This document shows positions 23,478 to 31,842 of a stretch of 38,735 nucleotides of DNA, piece by piece. Both the position numbers and the translations under genes were made by a program. Source of the DNA: Myxococcales bacterium. Lineage in GTDB: Bacteria; Myxococcota_A; Polyangia; Polyangiales; Polyangiaceae. The DNA is taken from the NCBI GenBank assembly GCA_023248745.1, contig JAHFDZ010000021.1, positions 1 to 38,735 on the forward strand, given 5' to 3'. Below the pieces are notes generated by a model that saw only the letters and a list, made by a program, of their open reading frames with translations, was not told the DNA's origin and did not search any database. The first letter of the stretch is position 1; every line of letters begins with the position of its first letter.

Positions 23478-24392
23478 TCAACCATCCGAGAGAAGCGGCA
23501 ACTTCGCACGCCCATGAGACTTCCAGTGGCGACAGTGGTTGATGAGGCCACACCCTTCGCAACGACGAGCGTCGCGGCGCGAGGGACATCGCTGCAACAT
23601 GCCCATGTGGCAAAGCGAAAAGTCGTACTTGACTGGATCGGCTGGGTCGTAAAGGCGGAGCACGTCGGTCACTTCGACGGCCGTCTGCCAAGAGACCTGC
23701 GTTCTTGTCGTGAAACCAAGGTTCATGGCGACCTTGTGGATGTGCGTATCGAGTGGAATCACGAGCGCCTTGGGATCGATCGGCCAAAGCCCGAGATCTG
23801 TTCCGTCCCGCGGGCGAATCATCCATCGGAGGAACAACATGAGGCGCTTGTTGGCGCCGGCGCCGCGTGGGTCTGCGAGCACATGCTTCGGGCCGCGACG
23901 ATCTCCAACCTTGAGCGTGTCCGAAGGTAGGCCTCCCGCTTCGCGAATCTCGTCGCACAAAGTGGTGAGCGCCCGCCGAAGGTCTGAGCCCTCAGACATT
24001 AGGGATGAAAATCGATCACCTATAGTTCTATATTGAGCTTGGACGGCACGAGCCCCCACAAGAAGCCGTGCGAGATCGTCCCCAACGTAAACTCGATGGC
24101 GAAATCCCTTCAACTGCGCTTGAAGCTTCGTCAGCGAGGAAGCCGACCGATGCGGGGACGAGCCGACCTCGCCAAGAAGCAGCTCTGTTTTTTGCACAAT
24201 CGATGTTACATTTCCAAACGCCATTGCAGAAGCCACAAGAGCCACCAGCTCTTGGTCAAGCGGATTGACATATCGGTGCACAAATTGCACTGGATCGCGA
24301 AGCAATCGGTCGCTTGCGTGCACGTCTCGACGTACTTTCTCGAGCGTCGCGTGAAGGGCAGCGTCGTAGCGCGCGCGGGTGTGGTGTGACAT
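23478..24392 (-). CDS. TIGR02757/DUF2400-family protein with a putative Fe-S cluster loop
   Basis: A 304-residue protein of the TIGR02757 family, whose biochemical role is not established. The family core is visible: QELVALVASAMAFGNV, NKRLMLFLRWMIRPRDGTDLG, ALVIPLDTHIHKVAMNLGF and DPADPVKYDFSLCHMGM. The layout resembles a helix-hairpin-helix DNA-glycosylase-like fold. At the C-terminus four cysteines are spaced C269-x8-C278-x2-C281-x5-C287, close to the C-x6-C-x2-C-x5-C [4Fe-4S] loop of endonuclease III/MutY. That makes an iron-sulfur DNA-repair-type role plausible but unproven. The ATG at 24392 overlaps the preceding gene's stop by one base (TAATG). Confidence 0.85.
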   Translation of the reverse strand: MSHHTRARYDAALHATLEKVRRDVHASDRLLRDPVQFVHRYVNPLDQELVALVASAMAFGNVTSIVQKTELLLGEVGSSPHRSASSLTKLQAQLKGFRHRVYVGDDLARLLVGARAVQAQYRTIGDRFSSLMSEGSDLRRALTTLCDEIREAGGLPSDTLKVGDRRGPKHVLADPRGAGANKRLMLFLRWMIRPRDGTDLGLWPIDPKALVIPLDTHIHKVAMNLGFTTRTQVSWQTAVEVTDVLRLYDPADPVKYDFSLCHMGMLQRCPSRRDARRCEGCGLINHCRHWKSHGRAKLPLLSDG

Positions 24393-25393
24393 TAGCGAAC
24401 GGGAAGGCGCTCGATGCCTTTGGGGGTTTGCTTCCGCAAGCGCAACTTCTTGGCTTGCTCGGCTTGCTTTTCGAGGCGTTCGGCGCGCTTCTTTGCGAGT
24501 TCGATCCAGCGATCGGTGCGACCTTTTTCGGATGCCTTGTTAACGTAGTCTCGGAAGTAGGCTGCAGCAGTGACGAGGTAGCGCTCCCGCGAAGTTTCGG
24601 GCAACGAGCGCGCAGTCGCTTCGGCGCTAAGCGCCAGATACCAGTTGCGCTCGTAAGCGGGAGCGAAGAACACGCTATCTTTCGTGAGAATTTGCGCGGA
24701 TGGATCGAGTGTGTTGGCTCGTGTCGCCTCTACGAGAGCCGCCCCCGGATCACCCGATCGATCGAGAACAACGGCGAGCCCCCAGGTGCTGAGCGCTGCC
24801 GCATCACCACCGCTCATCGACTGCGATTCGCTGGCGAGACGAAACGCTTCGCGGTAGAGCGCGATCGATTCGTCAAGATGCCCGAGCGCCATTTCGCTCT
24901 CGGCGAGGTTCATGGTCGCAACCGCGCGTGACGCGTCACGTCGAAGGACCTTGAGATGCTCGCGATGAGCATCGCGTTCCTCTTGATGCATTTCGAGGTG
25001 TGCGTATGCCATACCGAGCAAGTCCCAAACTTGCGCCAGTGATATCGACGGATCACGCGGAGCAGACGCGATTGGGGTGAGCTCGCGAAGCACGAGCGAG
25101 TACCTTTTTTGCGCAAAATAGACCTGCGCGAGATCGTAATGAAGCCCTTGCGAATCGATACCACGCGCAAACGCAGCTTCGAGAAGACTCCGCGCATCCT
25201 CGAGAGCTAACTCCCGAACAGGAAACTTCACCGACGATCGCGCGAGATACTCTTCGACGGCGTTGTGAACCCTCTCGACGGTGGCACCCTTTGGATCGGC
25301 GGCACGCTGCCAGACGGTCATTGGCGTATCGGCGAGCGCGGCTGCGTCGCCAATTGTCATGAAAAACACGAGGAACGCCGCCCGACACGACAT
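24392..25393 (-). CDS. exported TPR-repeat protein
   Basis: A 333-residue protein with a signal peptide (MSCRAAFLVFFMTIGDAAALA, cleavage near residue 21), so it is probably periplasmic. Several tetratricopeptide-like repeats follow: GLHYDLAQVYFAQKRYSLVL, VWDLLGMAYAHLEMHQEERD and TMNLAESEMALGHLDESIAL. A Lys/Glu-rich C-terminal helix (RWIELAKKRAERLEKQAEQA) is likely a coiled coil. Such proteins usually act as scaffolds; no partner is evident. The stop overlaps the next gene's start (TAATG), so these two are co-translated. It starts 22 bp from the TTG assigned to the divergent miaB, so promoters must overlap the genes unless miaB starts later. Confidence 0.78.
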   Translation of the reverse strand: MSCRAAFLVFFMTIGDAAALADTPMTVWQRAADPKGATVERVHNAVEEYLARSSVKFPVRELALEDARSLLEAAFARGIDSQGLHYDLAQVYFAQKRYSLVLRELTPIASAPRDPSISLAQVWDLLGMAYAHLEMHQEERDAHREHLKVLRRDASRAVATMNLAESEMALGHLDESIALYREAFRLASESQSMSGGDAAALSTWGLAVVLDRSGDPGAALVEATRANTLDPSAQILTKDSVFFAPAYERNWYLALSAEATARSLPETSRERYLVTAAAYFRDYVNKASEKGRTDRWIELAKKRAERLEKQAEQAKKLRLRKQTPKGIERLPVR

Positions 25394-25415
25394 CGTCGTA
25401 TGAGGCTATCACGCA

Positions 25416-26903
25416 TTGAAAACGTGGGCCCGCGCATCTAACGAGAAACTGCGCTATGACGCGCCCGTCGTGTCTCGCTACTACCTCGAAACCTTCGGCT
25501 GCCAGATGAATGTGCACGACTCCGATCGCATGGGCGAAGTTCTGCGCGCCCACGGATGGACCGCAGTCGATTCTGCCGAAGACGCCGAACTCGTTGTCTT
25601 CAACACGTGCAGCGTTCGTGAAAAGGCCGAACAGAAGCTCCGCAGCGAAGTCGGAAAGCTTGCGCCTCTAAAGGCCGCTAGGCCCGATCTTGTGATTGCC
25701 GTTGCAGGATGCGTCGCACAACAAGAAGGAGAGAAGCTCCTCAAGCGCGTCGCGCACATCGACATCGTTGTCGGCCCTGACAACATTTTAGAACTACCCA
25801 AACTCGTTCAGGAGCAGCTCGCTGGCGCACCACCTCGCGCACGGACGGAGTTCGATCTGGTCGAAACATCCTTCCTTTCGGCAAGCCCAGAAGCCGGTCG
25901 TACACCCGCGAGCGCGATGGTGACGACCATGAAGGGGTGCGATGAACGTTGCTCCTTTTGCATTGTGCCCTACACGCGCGGACCCGAGCGCTATCGACCA
26001 GCGGCCGAGATAGTCAACGAAGTTGCCAAATGGGTTAGCAGTGGGGCGCAGGAAGTACTGCTTCTTGGCCAGACCGTTGACAGCTACCGCGATGAGTCCC
26101 TGCCTCCTCCTGAAAGCGACAACCCAGACGAAAGTCAATTTCCTTCACTATTGCGTGTTATCGCAGAGTCCGTACCGGGCCTGAAGCGCCTTCGTTATAC
26201 GAGCCCACATCCCCGTCACGCCACCGCATCCCTCGCCCGAGCGCATGCAGAAGTAGGCATTCTCGCGCACCACATTCATTTGCCGGTTCAGTCGGGCAGC
26301 AACCGAGTGCTCAAGCGAATGATTCGGCGCTACACGCGCGAAGAGTTCGTCATCCGCGCGCGGAGACTCCTAGCCGCACAACCAGACATGACGATGAGCA
26401 CCGACATCATCGTGGGCTTTCCCGGTGAGACCGACGAAGACTTCGAGGCGACTCTCTCGCTCATTCGAGAGGTGGGCTTCACCGCACTTTTTGGCTTCAA
26501 GTACTCCCCTCGCCCTTACACGCCCGCGCTTCATCTCGTGGACGACGTCCCCGAATCTGTAAAAGCGCAGCGGCTTGCTCGCTTATTCGAAACGATCGAG
26601 CTGCAGGGTGCCGCTCACCTGCAAGGACTTATTGGTCGTCAAGAATGGGTACTCTTCGAGGGCGCGAGCAAAACCGACAAGAATGTTGGCGGCTTGCGTC
26701 GCTTTCAAGGTCGCACTCTACGAAACGAAATCGTCCACGTGCAGATCCCGAGTGAGTACGACCTCACCAATGTAATGGCCCTCGCGACGATCGCCCGCGC
26801 GAACAAGCACTCGCTCGAAGGGGAGCTCGAAGGAGATAGAATGGAAACACTTCCTAGGCGGATGCGCACCTCACGCAGCCTTCCTCTCGTCCGACAGACC
26901 TAA
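25416..26903 (+). CDS. miaB: MiaB, tRNA-2-methylthio-N6-isopentenyladenosine synthase
   Basis: A radical-SAM methylthiotransferase that thiomethylates i6A37 in tRNA. The N-terminal UPF0004 domain (YYLETFGCQMNVHDSDRM) carries cluster ligands C29, C65 and C99. The radical-SAM motif is C175-xxx-C179-xx-C182 (CDERCSFC). LLGQTVDSYR, HLPVQSGSNRVLKRMIRRYT and DIIVGFPGET identify MiaB. A TRAM-like domain is at the C-terminus, followed by an Arg-rich tail. The longest start is TTG 25416 with GAGG about 10 nt upstream. GTG 25470 is also in frame, begins just before the conserved YYLETFGC, and would leave a more normal 76-bp divergent promoter region. About 495 residues in the long form; most MiaB proteins are 440-475. 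Confidence 0.93.
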   Translation: MKTWARASNEKLRYDAPVVSRYYLETFGCQMNVHDSDRMGEVLRAHGWTAVDSAEDAELVVFNTCSVREKAEQKLRSEVGKLAPLKAARPDLVIAVAGCVAQQEGEKLLKRVAHIDIVVGPDNILELPKLVQEQLAGAPPRARTEFDLVETSFLSASPEAGRTPASAMVTTMKGCDERCSFCIVPYTRGPERYRPAAEIVNEVAKWVSSGAQEVLLLGQTVDSYRDESLPPPESDNPDESQFPSLLRVIAESVPGLKRLRYTSPHPRHATASLARAHAEVGILAHHIHLPVQSGSNRVLKRMIRRYTREEFVIRARRLLAAQPDMTMSTDIIVGFPGETDEDFEATLSLIREVGFTALFGFKYSPRPYTPALHLVDDVPESVKAQRLARLFETIELQGAAHLQGLIGRQEWVLFEGASKTDKNVGGLRRFQGRTLRNEIVHVQIPSEYDLTNVMALATIARANKHSLEGELEGDRMETLPRRMRTSRSLPLVRQT

Positions 26904-26910
26904 GCGTTCA

Positions 26911-27441
26911 ATGGCAATTTACGAACACAACGGCATCGCACCACGGCTCGGAGCTCGCGTGTATATCGCACCCAACGCCACCGTCATTGGTGACTGCGTG
27001 CTCGGCGACGATGCCAGCATCTGGTTCGGTGCCGTGTTGCGAGGCGACGTGTTTCCGATTCGGATCGGCGCACGGTCAAACATTCAAGACAACGCCGTGG
27101 TGCACATCACGGCGAACACACACGCGACGACGCTTGGTGATGAAGTGACCGTTGGGCACGGCGCGATCATTCACGGCTGCACCGTAGGCAACCGCGTGCT
27201 TATCGGGATGGGCAGCATTGTGCTCGACGGCGCGGTCGTAGGAGACGAAAGCCTCATCGGTGCAGGCGCACTCGTAACACCGAACACCGTGATTCCGCCT
27301 CGGTCACTCGCAGTGGGCCAACCGGCGCGAGTGGTTCGAAAACTCAGTGACGAGGACGTTCTTCGTATCGCGGAATCAAGCGCAGTGTATGTGCAGTACG
27401 CAGCCAGTTTTGTAGCGTCGTCTTTTCGTCAAATTGGTTGA
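26911..27441 (+). CDS. gamma-class carbonic anhydrase family protein
   Basis: A 176-residue left-handed beta-helix of hexapeptide repeats (YIAPNATVIGDCVLGDDASI, GNRVLIGMGSIVLDGAVVGD). The metal-ligand histidines of the gamma-carbonic-anhydrase/YrdA family are present: H65 (VVHIT), H83 (GHGAIIHG) and H88. This family binds zinc or iron and includes enzymes and non-enzymatic relatives, so hydration of CO2 is possible but not proven. It starts 7 bp after miaB and is probably co-transcribed with it. It ends 4 bp from the convergent RlpA gene. Confidence 0.9.
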   Translation: MAIYEHNGIAPRLGARVYIAPNATVIGDCVLGDDASIWFGAVLRGDVFPIRIGARSNIQDNAVVHITANTHATTLGDEVTVGHGAIIHGCTVGNRVLIGMGSIVLDGAVVGDESLIGAGALVTPNTVIPPRSLAVGQPARVVRKLSDEDVLRIAESSAVYVQYAASFVASSFRQIG

Positions 27442-27445
27442 CCAC

Positions 27446-27862
27446 TTACAAAACGCGCACGCAGACGTCGACGATGCCCTCGCGCTTCATATCGAGCGCG
27501 TCGGCTGCCATAGACGAAAGATCGACAACGCGGCCCGCCTTAAACGGCCCACGATCGTTGACGAGCACGCGAACGCGCGCGCCTGAATCGAGCCGCACAA
27601 CTTCGACCAAAGTGCCGAGCCTCAGGGTTCGATGGGCGGCCGTAAATGCACCCGGTTCGTACGGCGCACCACTCGCAGTTGGGTGACCCGCAAGGCGGTC
27701 TGAATAGTAGGAAGCTTTGCCTTGCTCATCCGTAGGACCGCATGCAGGCCCCGTCGGAACTTCGGACGGTCTTACCCATTGCTCCTGAGGTGAACAGCCA
27801 GCGATCACGGGTGTCGCAACCAGAAAAAGTAGCGTCGCAAAGCGAAACAAAGAGGGAAACAC
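27446..27862 (-). CDS. rlpA: short RlpA-like septal-ring lipoprotein (DPBB domain only)
   Basis: A 138-residue lipoprotein. From GTG 27862 the signal MFPSLFRFATLLFLVATPVIAGC gives lipobox I20-A-G-C23. The double-psi beta-barrel follows: GKASYYSDRLAGHPTASG, FTAAHRTLRLGTLVEV and VNDRGPFKAGRVVDLS. These carry the family's conserved His and Asp, so lytic transglycosylase activity is possible. It lacks the SPOR domain of E. coli RlpA, so septal targeting by SPOR is not expected. No ATG fits and no other start leaves a signal peptide. The start codon lies within the 15-bp palindrome 27859-27873. The frame extends further upstream only as the antisense of the sigma factor gene. Confidence 0.85.
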   Translation of the reverse strand: MFPSLFRFATLLFLVATPVIAGCSPQEQWVRPSEVPTGPACGPTDEQGKASYYSDRLAGHPTASGAPYEPGAFTAAHRTLRLGTLVEVVRLDSGARVRVLVNDRGPFKAGRVVDLSSMAADALDMKREGIVDVCVRVL

Positions 27863-27873
27863 TGTAACAGTGT
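27859..27873. repeat. 15-bp perfect inverted repeat ACACTGTAACAGTGT over the rlpA start
   Basis: Two 7-base arms around a single central base, perfectly paired. On the minus strand it covers the GTG start of rlpA and bases before it. It could be an operator or a hairpin that masks the start codon. Confidence 0.55.
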
Positions 27874-27989
27874 GACAGCGTCTACTGCCGGTTTCACGAG
27901 AATGACGTAACGCGACATCGTTCGCGCGATACGCCGTAAATCGCTCAATTCTGTTCTCGATGGCGGTCGAGCGCGCGTCAAAAAGGACC

Positions 27990-28005
27990 TGGCACGTCGC
28001 CTGCT
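27990..28005 (+). promoter_or_regulatory. candidate sigma-54-type promoter before the ECF sigma gene
   Basis: TGGCACG-tcgc-CTGCT matches the -24/-12 consensus TGGCACG-N4-TTGCW at all but one base, with GG and GC at the correct spacing. The expected start of transcription is about 28016, only 2 nt before the ATG at 28018, so the transcript would be almost leaderless. The ATG has a C-rich upstream and no Shine-Dalgarno, which fits. No activator site was identified. Confidence 0.4.
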
Positions 28006-28017
28006 CATGTCCCCCAC

Positions 28018-28632
28018 ATGAACGCAACGGTACGCACCTCGAACGCAACCTCGACGGAAGAAGACATCGCACTCGTCGCCCAGCTGGTGCGGAGCAACGG
28101 GCAAGCTTGGAAACTCTTTCAAGAACGCTACGAAAAATTGCTGTGCCGCTCAATTGCGCGCGTTACTCGAAAGTTCCACTTCGTCAACGAAGAGGACGTT
28201 CGCGACATTTACGCCAACCTCATGATGGCGATAGTCGGCTCCGACTATCAGAAGCTTCGTACCTTCGACCCGAGCCGCGGTCGCAAATTGTCAAGCTGGT
28301 TAACGATGCTCGCAATCAATAGCGCCCACGATTTCTTGCGTGCAAGCAAGCGACATGCTGGACGTCAATCGATCGATGAAGTGGGCGACCTTCGCTGCGA
28401 GCGCAACGGCGCCGAGAGTTCGATCATTCAAAATCAGCACGCCTACCTCGTCGACATTGCCCTCTCGGAGCTCTCTCCTCGCGACCAAAAATTTGCCGAT
28501 CTCTACTTTCGTCAAGAGCTCTCCGTCGAGGACGTGGCGCGAGAACTTTCAATCGACGTCACGACGGTTTACACAAAGCGCCATAAGGTACAGGCGCGGC
28601 TCGAGACGCTCGTTCATAGCAAGGTCGCGTGA
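28018..28632 (+). CDS. ECF-type RNA polymerase sigma factor
   Basis: A 204-residue sigma-70 family factor with regions 2 and 4. Region 2 is about 60-120: EEDVRDIYANLMMAIVGS, RKLSSWLTMLAINSAHDFLR. Region 4 is about 145-200: ELSPRDQKFADLYFRQELS, VEDVARELSIDVTTVYTKRH. Region 3 is absent, as expected for an ECF-type factor. No anti-sigma gene adjoins it; the nearest neighbour is a large lipoprotein starting 20 bp downstream. It diverges from the RlpA-like gene across 155 bp. The target regulon cannot be told, but the neighbours suggest envelope functions. Confidence 0.92.
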   Translation: MNATVRTSNATSTEEDIALVAQLVRSNGQAWKLFQERYEKLLCRSIARVTRKFHFVNEEDVRDIYANLMMAIVGSDYQKLRTFDPSRGRKLSSWLTMLAINSAHDFLRASKRHAGRQSIDEVGDLRCERNGAESSIIQNQHAYLVDIALSELSPRDQKFADLYFRQELSVEDVARELSIDVTTVYTKRHKVQARLETLVHSKVA

Positions 28633-28651
28633 ATCGTAGTACACGCCCCGT

Positions 28652-30730
28652 GTGGCTAGAATCACGTGGGCTATCGCGATCTCGCTCACGAGCGTCGCAT
28701 GCGCTGCTTCGCGGGGACCTACGGTAGCGAAGCGCGACGTGCTGACGCACGACGTGCGACCGGAGCTGGCCCGCGTCGTTCGCGACGGTGATCCCATAGG
28801 AGCGCTTGCGATTGCCGGGCTTCCACCAAACGATGCGTTGCCCTTTGTGAGCAGCTACGAGGTGGTAAAAAATATTGCTCTTTCGCTAGAGAAGGCAGGT
28901 TTTCGTGCGACCGGCGAAGCGGGCCCCGACGGCTGGCGCTTGCTTGTGGAGCTTGACGAGATCTCGGCAAGCGACGCGGCAACGCAAACGTTCGAACGCC
29001 TCCGCACGCTCAGCACGGCACATGCTGTCAATTTTGTTTCCTTTTCAAACGCGACGACGCTGGAGCCCTTAGACGCGATCGGTCGGTGCTCAGGTCGCCC
29101 TTCGGTGAGCGCGGCCGAGCAAACTTGGTTGAAACATCCGAGTCTCCCCTCAATCCGCTCTTGGCTTGAGGGCGCGAGGCGCACCAACCGCGTTGTGGTT
29201 GCGGTCGTCGGCAACACGAGCGTCGTCGATTCTGTAACGCACAGTTGGGAACAAGACGTGGCGTGGGCGGCCGGTGAATTGAACGTCGCCACGCCGCCAA
29301 TGAGCGGCACTGCGAAGCTCGGCGACGAGACAGTCCTCGCAATACCGGTACAAGCACCGGCGTCCTCGGTCGCCCGATCGCTTGGAAGCGATGCGGCAAC
29401 ACTCAGGGCTGCAGGCGCGATCCTTCACGGCGTCAGTGCGCATAGCGTTGTTGGTGGATACTGCGTCCTCGTCCGCTTTTCGGCGCCCGCAACAGAAACT
29501 GACCGCATCGCACAATATATATCTAGTGAAGTTACATTTAGGGCGATGCACCTGCCAACTGAGGATGCGCTGGGCTCGGCAAAAAGAGAAAGCGACCCTC
29601 GAAAAGCAGCAGCGGTGAGCGCTTGGCGGAGGTTAGTCGATCGCACGATCCGAGAACGCGCGATGGCTCCCAAATCGCAACCCGTCCCCGCCCATGCTGC
29701 AACCGAAATTGGTCAACACGAAGTTCATGTGATCGTGGCAAGCGAGTGCCCACTCGTAAACGAGTCACGGAGAGAATGGGGCGCAGCAGCAGCGACTGTT
29801 CGTGCTGCGGCACTCGGCGCAGAGGGCGATGGGAGCACCACCGTCGAACCCTGGACGTCAAAGGGCCAGATCGGCGTGTATGTGCACGGCGCAGCGCTAC
29901 CTGGTGAAGACGGAGCGCTCCTGGCCGCCAGACTCACAGGCCTCGCAACGCGAGCGCTGTGGGGTGCGGCCCCTTCTCGCGCGCACGTCGAACGCGGCTT
30001 ACGCTGGGTACAAGCTCAAGCGTCAAGTCAACGCTCTTTACTTCTTGGCGCTCTCGCCGAGAGCAACGCTCCCACGCGGCCAAGCATCATCAGTCCGTTT
30101 GGGCGTGAGGGTCTCGGCGCCAGCTATAGCGACATCGTTGCTACACATCGCAGTTTTCGCACAATGCACTTCTCACTTGCGATCCTCAGCAACGAAGGGA
30201 GCGACCAAATTGCCGCCGCAACAGCCGCAACGGCGCGAGCCGAAACACTGTTCGGTGTTCACCCCAAAGAATGCAGCGTTCCAAAGGAAGGCGCGCCATC
30301 AGGCGACGCGCTGCGTGTTGCCGCTGGGAGCGGCAAAGATGTCAATTGGCTTACCTACACGGTCGATCGATCAAAACGCGCAGCGGCTCGAGTCCTCGCC
30401 CAGACGATGAGCGGTAGTGGATTTCCGAGCGCGCTCTATGAGACGCGCGCGGGCGCCTGGCTCATCACGGAGATTGCCGCCAGCGAACGCACCGCCGAAC
30501 AGGAGATGGACCGTCTTCGAAATGTTCTTCTGCAACTTGGACGCGGAGGTGGCGACCTTGTACGTGCGCGTCGCGAATTGCGGATCATGGAGACCGATCC
30601 GCGTGAGCGCCTTGTTCAACTTCTTGACGAAAAGCGTGACGCCTCCGATACCGACGTTCATGCGCTCGCAAACGATGTGATGAACACCAAGCCCGTTTTG
30701 CTCACAGCACGCGCGGAGCATGCCCCTTGA
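28652..30730 (+). CDS. large lipoprotein, possible non-catalytic M16-fold protein
   Basis: A 692-residue lipoprotein from GTG 28652: MARITWAIAISLTSVAC gives lipobox S14-V-A-C17. The sequence has alternating helix/strand segments over two similar-looking halves. The later half (WLTYTVDRSKRAAARVLAQT, ETRAGAWLITEIAASERTAE, RARRELRIMETDPRERLVQL) recalls the C-terminal lobes of M16 (insulinase-type) peptidases. No HxxEH or inverted zinc motif is visible, so a catalytic peptidase is unlikely. The fold call is tentative. A short AT-rich run (about 29513-29540) interrupts otherwise GC-rich codon use. It follows the sigma factor by 19 bp, and its stop overlaps the next start as TTGA, so the genes form a unit. 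Confidence 0.65.
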   Translation: MARITWAIAISLTSVACAASRGPTVAKRDVLTHDVRPELARVVRDGDPIGALAIAGLPPNDALPFVSSYEVVKNIALSLEKAGFRATGEAGPDGWRLLVELDEISASDAATQTFERLRTLSTAHAVNFVSFSNATTLEPLDAIGRCSGRPSVSAAEQTWLKHPSLPSIRSWLEGARRTNRVVVAVVGNTSVVDSVTHSWEQDVAWAAGELNVATPPMSGTAKLGDETVLAIPVQAPASSVARSLGSDAATLRAAGAILHGVSAHSVVGGYCVLVRFSAPATETDRIAQYISSEVTFRAMHLPTEDALGSAKRESDPRKAAAVSAWRRLVDRTIRERAMAPKSQPVPAHAATEIGQHEVHVIVASECPLVNESRREWGAAAATVRAAALGAEGDGSTTVEPWTSKGQIGVYVHGAALPGEDGALLAARLTGLATRALWGAAPSRAHVERGLRWVQAQASSQRSLLLGALAESNAPTRPSIISPFGREGLGASYSDIVATHRSFRTMHFSLAILSNEGSDQIAAATAATARAETLFGVHPKECSVPKEGAPSGDALRVAAGSGKDVNWLTYTVDRSKRAAARVLAQTMSGSGFPSALYETRAGAWLITEIAASERTAEQEMDRLRNVLLQLGRGGGDLVRARRELRIMETDPRERLVQLLDEKRDASDTDVHALANDVMNTKPVLLTARAEHAP

Positions 30731-31842
30731 GTGCCCGCACGCACGTCGTCGGTGACTCAAGCGTACGCTTCCTTCGAAACGGGTGCGCCGCATTTCCGGC
30801 CATGCTTGACGCGATTGAAAACGCAAAACGCGAAGTGTTGCTTGAGATGTACTGGATCGAGGCCGACATCGTCGGGATTGCGTTTCGTGATGCGTTAGCG
30901 CGCGCTGCAGAAGGTGGAGTACGCGTGCGCGTTCTCTACGATTCATTCGGCAGTTTCAACGTAAATCCCACTTGGTGGACACCTGTTTCGCGGGCGGGCG
31001 GCAAGGCATTTGAGTTTCATCCAATTTCTCCGATCGACGAACGGTTCAGCTTCGCGCGGGTCGAAATACGCGATCATCGCAAGATGCTCATCGTCGATGC
31101 GTCCCGCGCGTATGTCGGTGGGCTCAACCTTGCCAGCGTTTGGCTACCCCGGGAAGCTGGCGGCGAAGCATGGCGCGACGACATGCTTGAGGTACGAGGA
31201 CCGGTTGGACTGGATCTGCGAGCCCTTTTCTATCGTCAGTGGTGCAACGTCACGAAAGAGCCCGCTCCGCGCGACCTCACGCATACGCAACTCAAGGCAC
31301 ACGCCGGAGTGTGGGTACTCGCGAGTCCGTGGCGATCGAACCGAAGCGTCCGCGCCGAGTTTCTGCGTCGAGTCGACGAAGCGAAGCACCACGTCGATGT
31401 CGCAAACTCCTATTTTTTGCCTGACGCGCGCATGCGACGCGCGCTCTATGACGCGCGCATGAGAGGCGCGAAAGTGCGCGTGCTCGTTCCCGCAATCTCG
31501 GACGTATTGATCGTACAACGTGCAACCGAGGCGTTAGTGAGCCGTCTCCTGCGTCACGGAATCGAGGTCTACCGTCTTCGCGATTCGGTGCTGCACTGCA
31601 AGACGGCAATCGTTGACGAATTTGTCACCATTGGAAGTTACAACATGGATGCGCGGTCACTTCATATGAACCTCGAAGCCAATCTGGCTGTCGAAAGCGC
31701 TACACTCGCGGCCGAGGTTCGTTCTTCGTTTGAACACGATATTCAGCAATCGCATCGAGTGAATCTGAACGAATGGCGCACTCGTCCGCTCGTTAGGCGG
31801 GGCGTTGAATGGGCGTGTTACGCACTCCGGAGGTTTCTATGA
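30727..31842 (+). CDS. phospholipase-D superfamily, cardiolipin-synthase-like
   Basis: A 371-residue enzyme of the PLD superfamily with both HKD motifs: H117-x-K119-x4-D124 (DHRKMLIVD, followed by GGLN) and H290-x-K292-x4-D297 (LHCKTAIVD, followed by GSYNMD). This layout fits cardiolipin synthases of ClsB type. Such enzymes condense phosphatidylglycerol or transfer phosphatidyl groups in the inner membrane. There is no N-terminal membrane segment, as in ClsB. Start TTG at 30727 overlaps the previous stop by 4 bp, and its own stop overlaps the PlsC start (ATGA), so all three are translated in series. Other PLD activities are possible. Confidence 0.9.
   Translation: MSARTHVVGDSSVRFLRNGCAAFPAMLDAIENAKREVLLEMYWIEADIVGIAFRDALARAAEGGVRVRVLYDSFGSFNVNPTWWTPVSRAGGKAFEFHPISPIDERFSFARVEIRDHRKMLIVDASRAYVGGLNLASVWLPREAGGEAWRDDMLEVRGPVGLDLRALFYRQWCNVTKEPAPRDLTHTQLKAHAGVWVLASPWRSNRSVRAEFLRRVDEAKHHVDVANSYFLPDARMRRALYDARMRGAKVRVLVPAISDVLIVQRATEALVSRLLRHGIEVYRLRDSVLHCKTAIVDEFVTIGSYNMDARSLHMNLEANLAVESATLAAEVRSSFEHDIQQSHRVNLNEWRTRPLVRRGVEWACYALRRFL
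31829..31833 (+). promoter_or_regulatory. ribosome-binding site GGAGG of plsC
   Basis: GGAGG 5 nt before ATG 31839 decides for this start over the in-frame upstream one at 31809, which lacks such a site. Confidence 0.8.
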
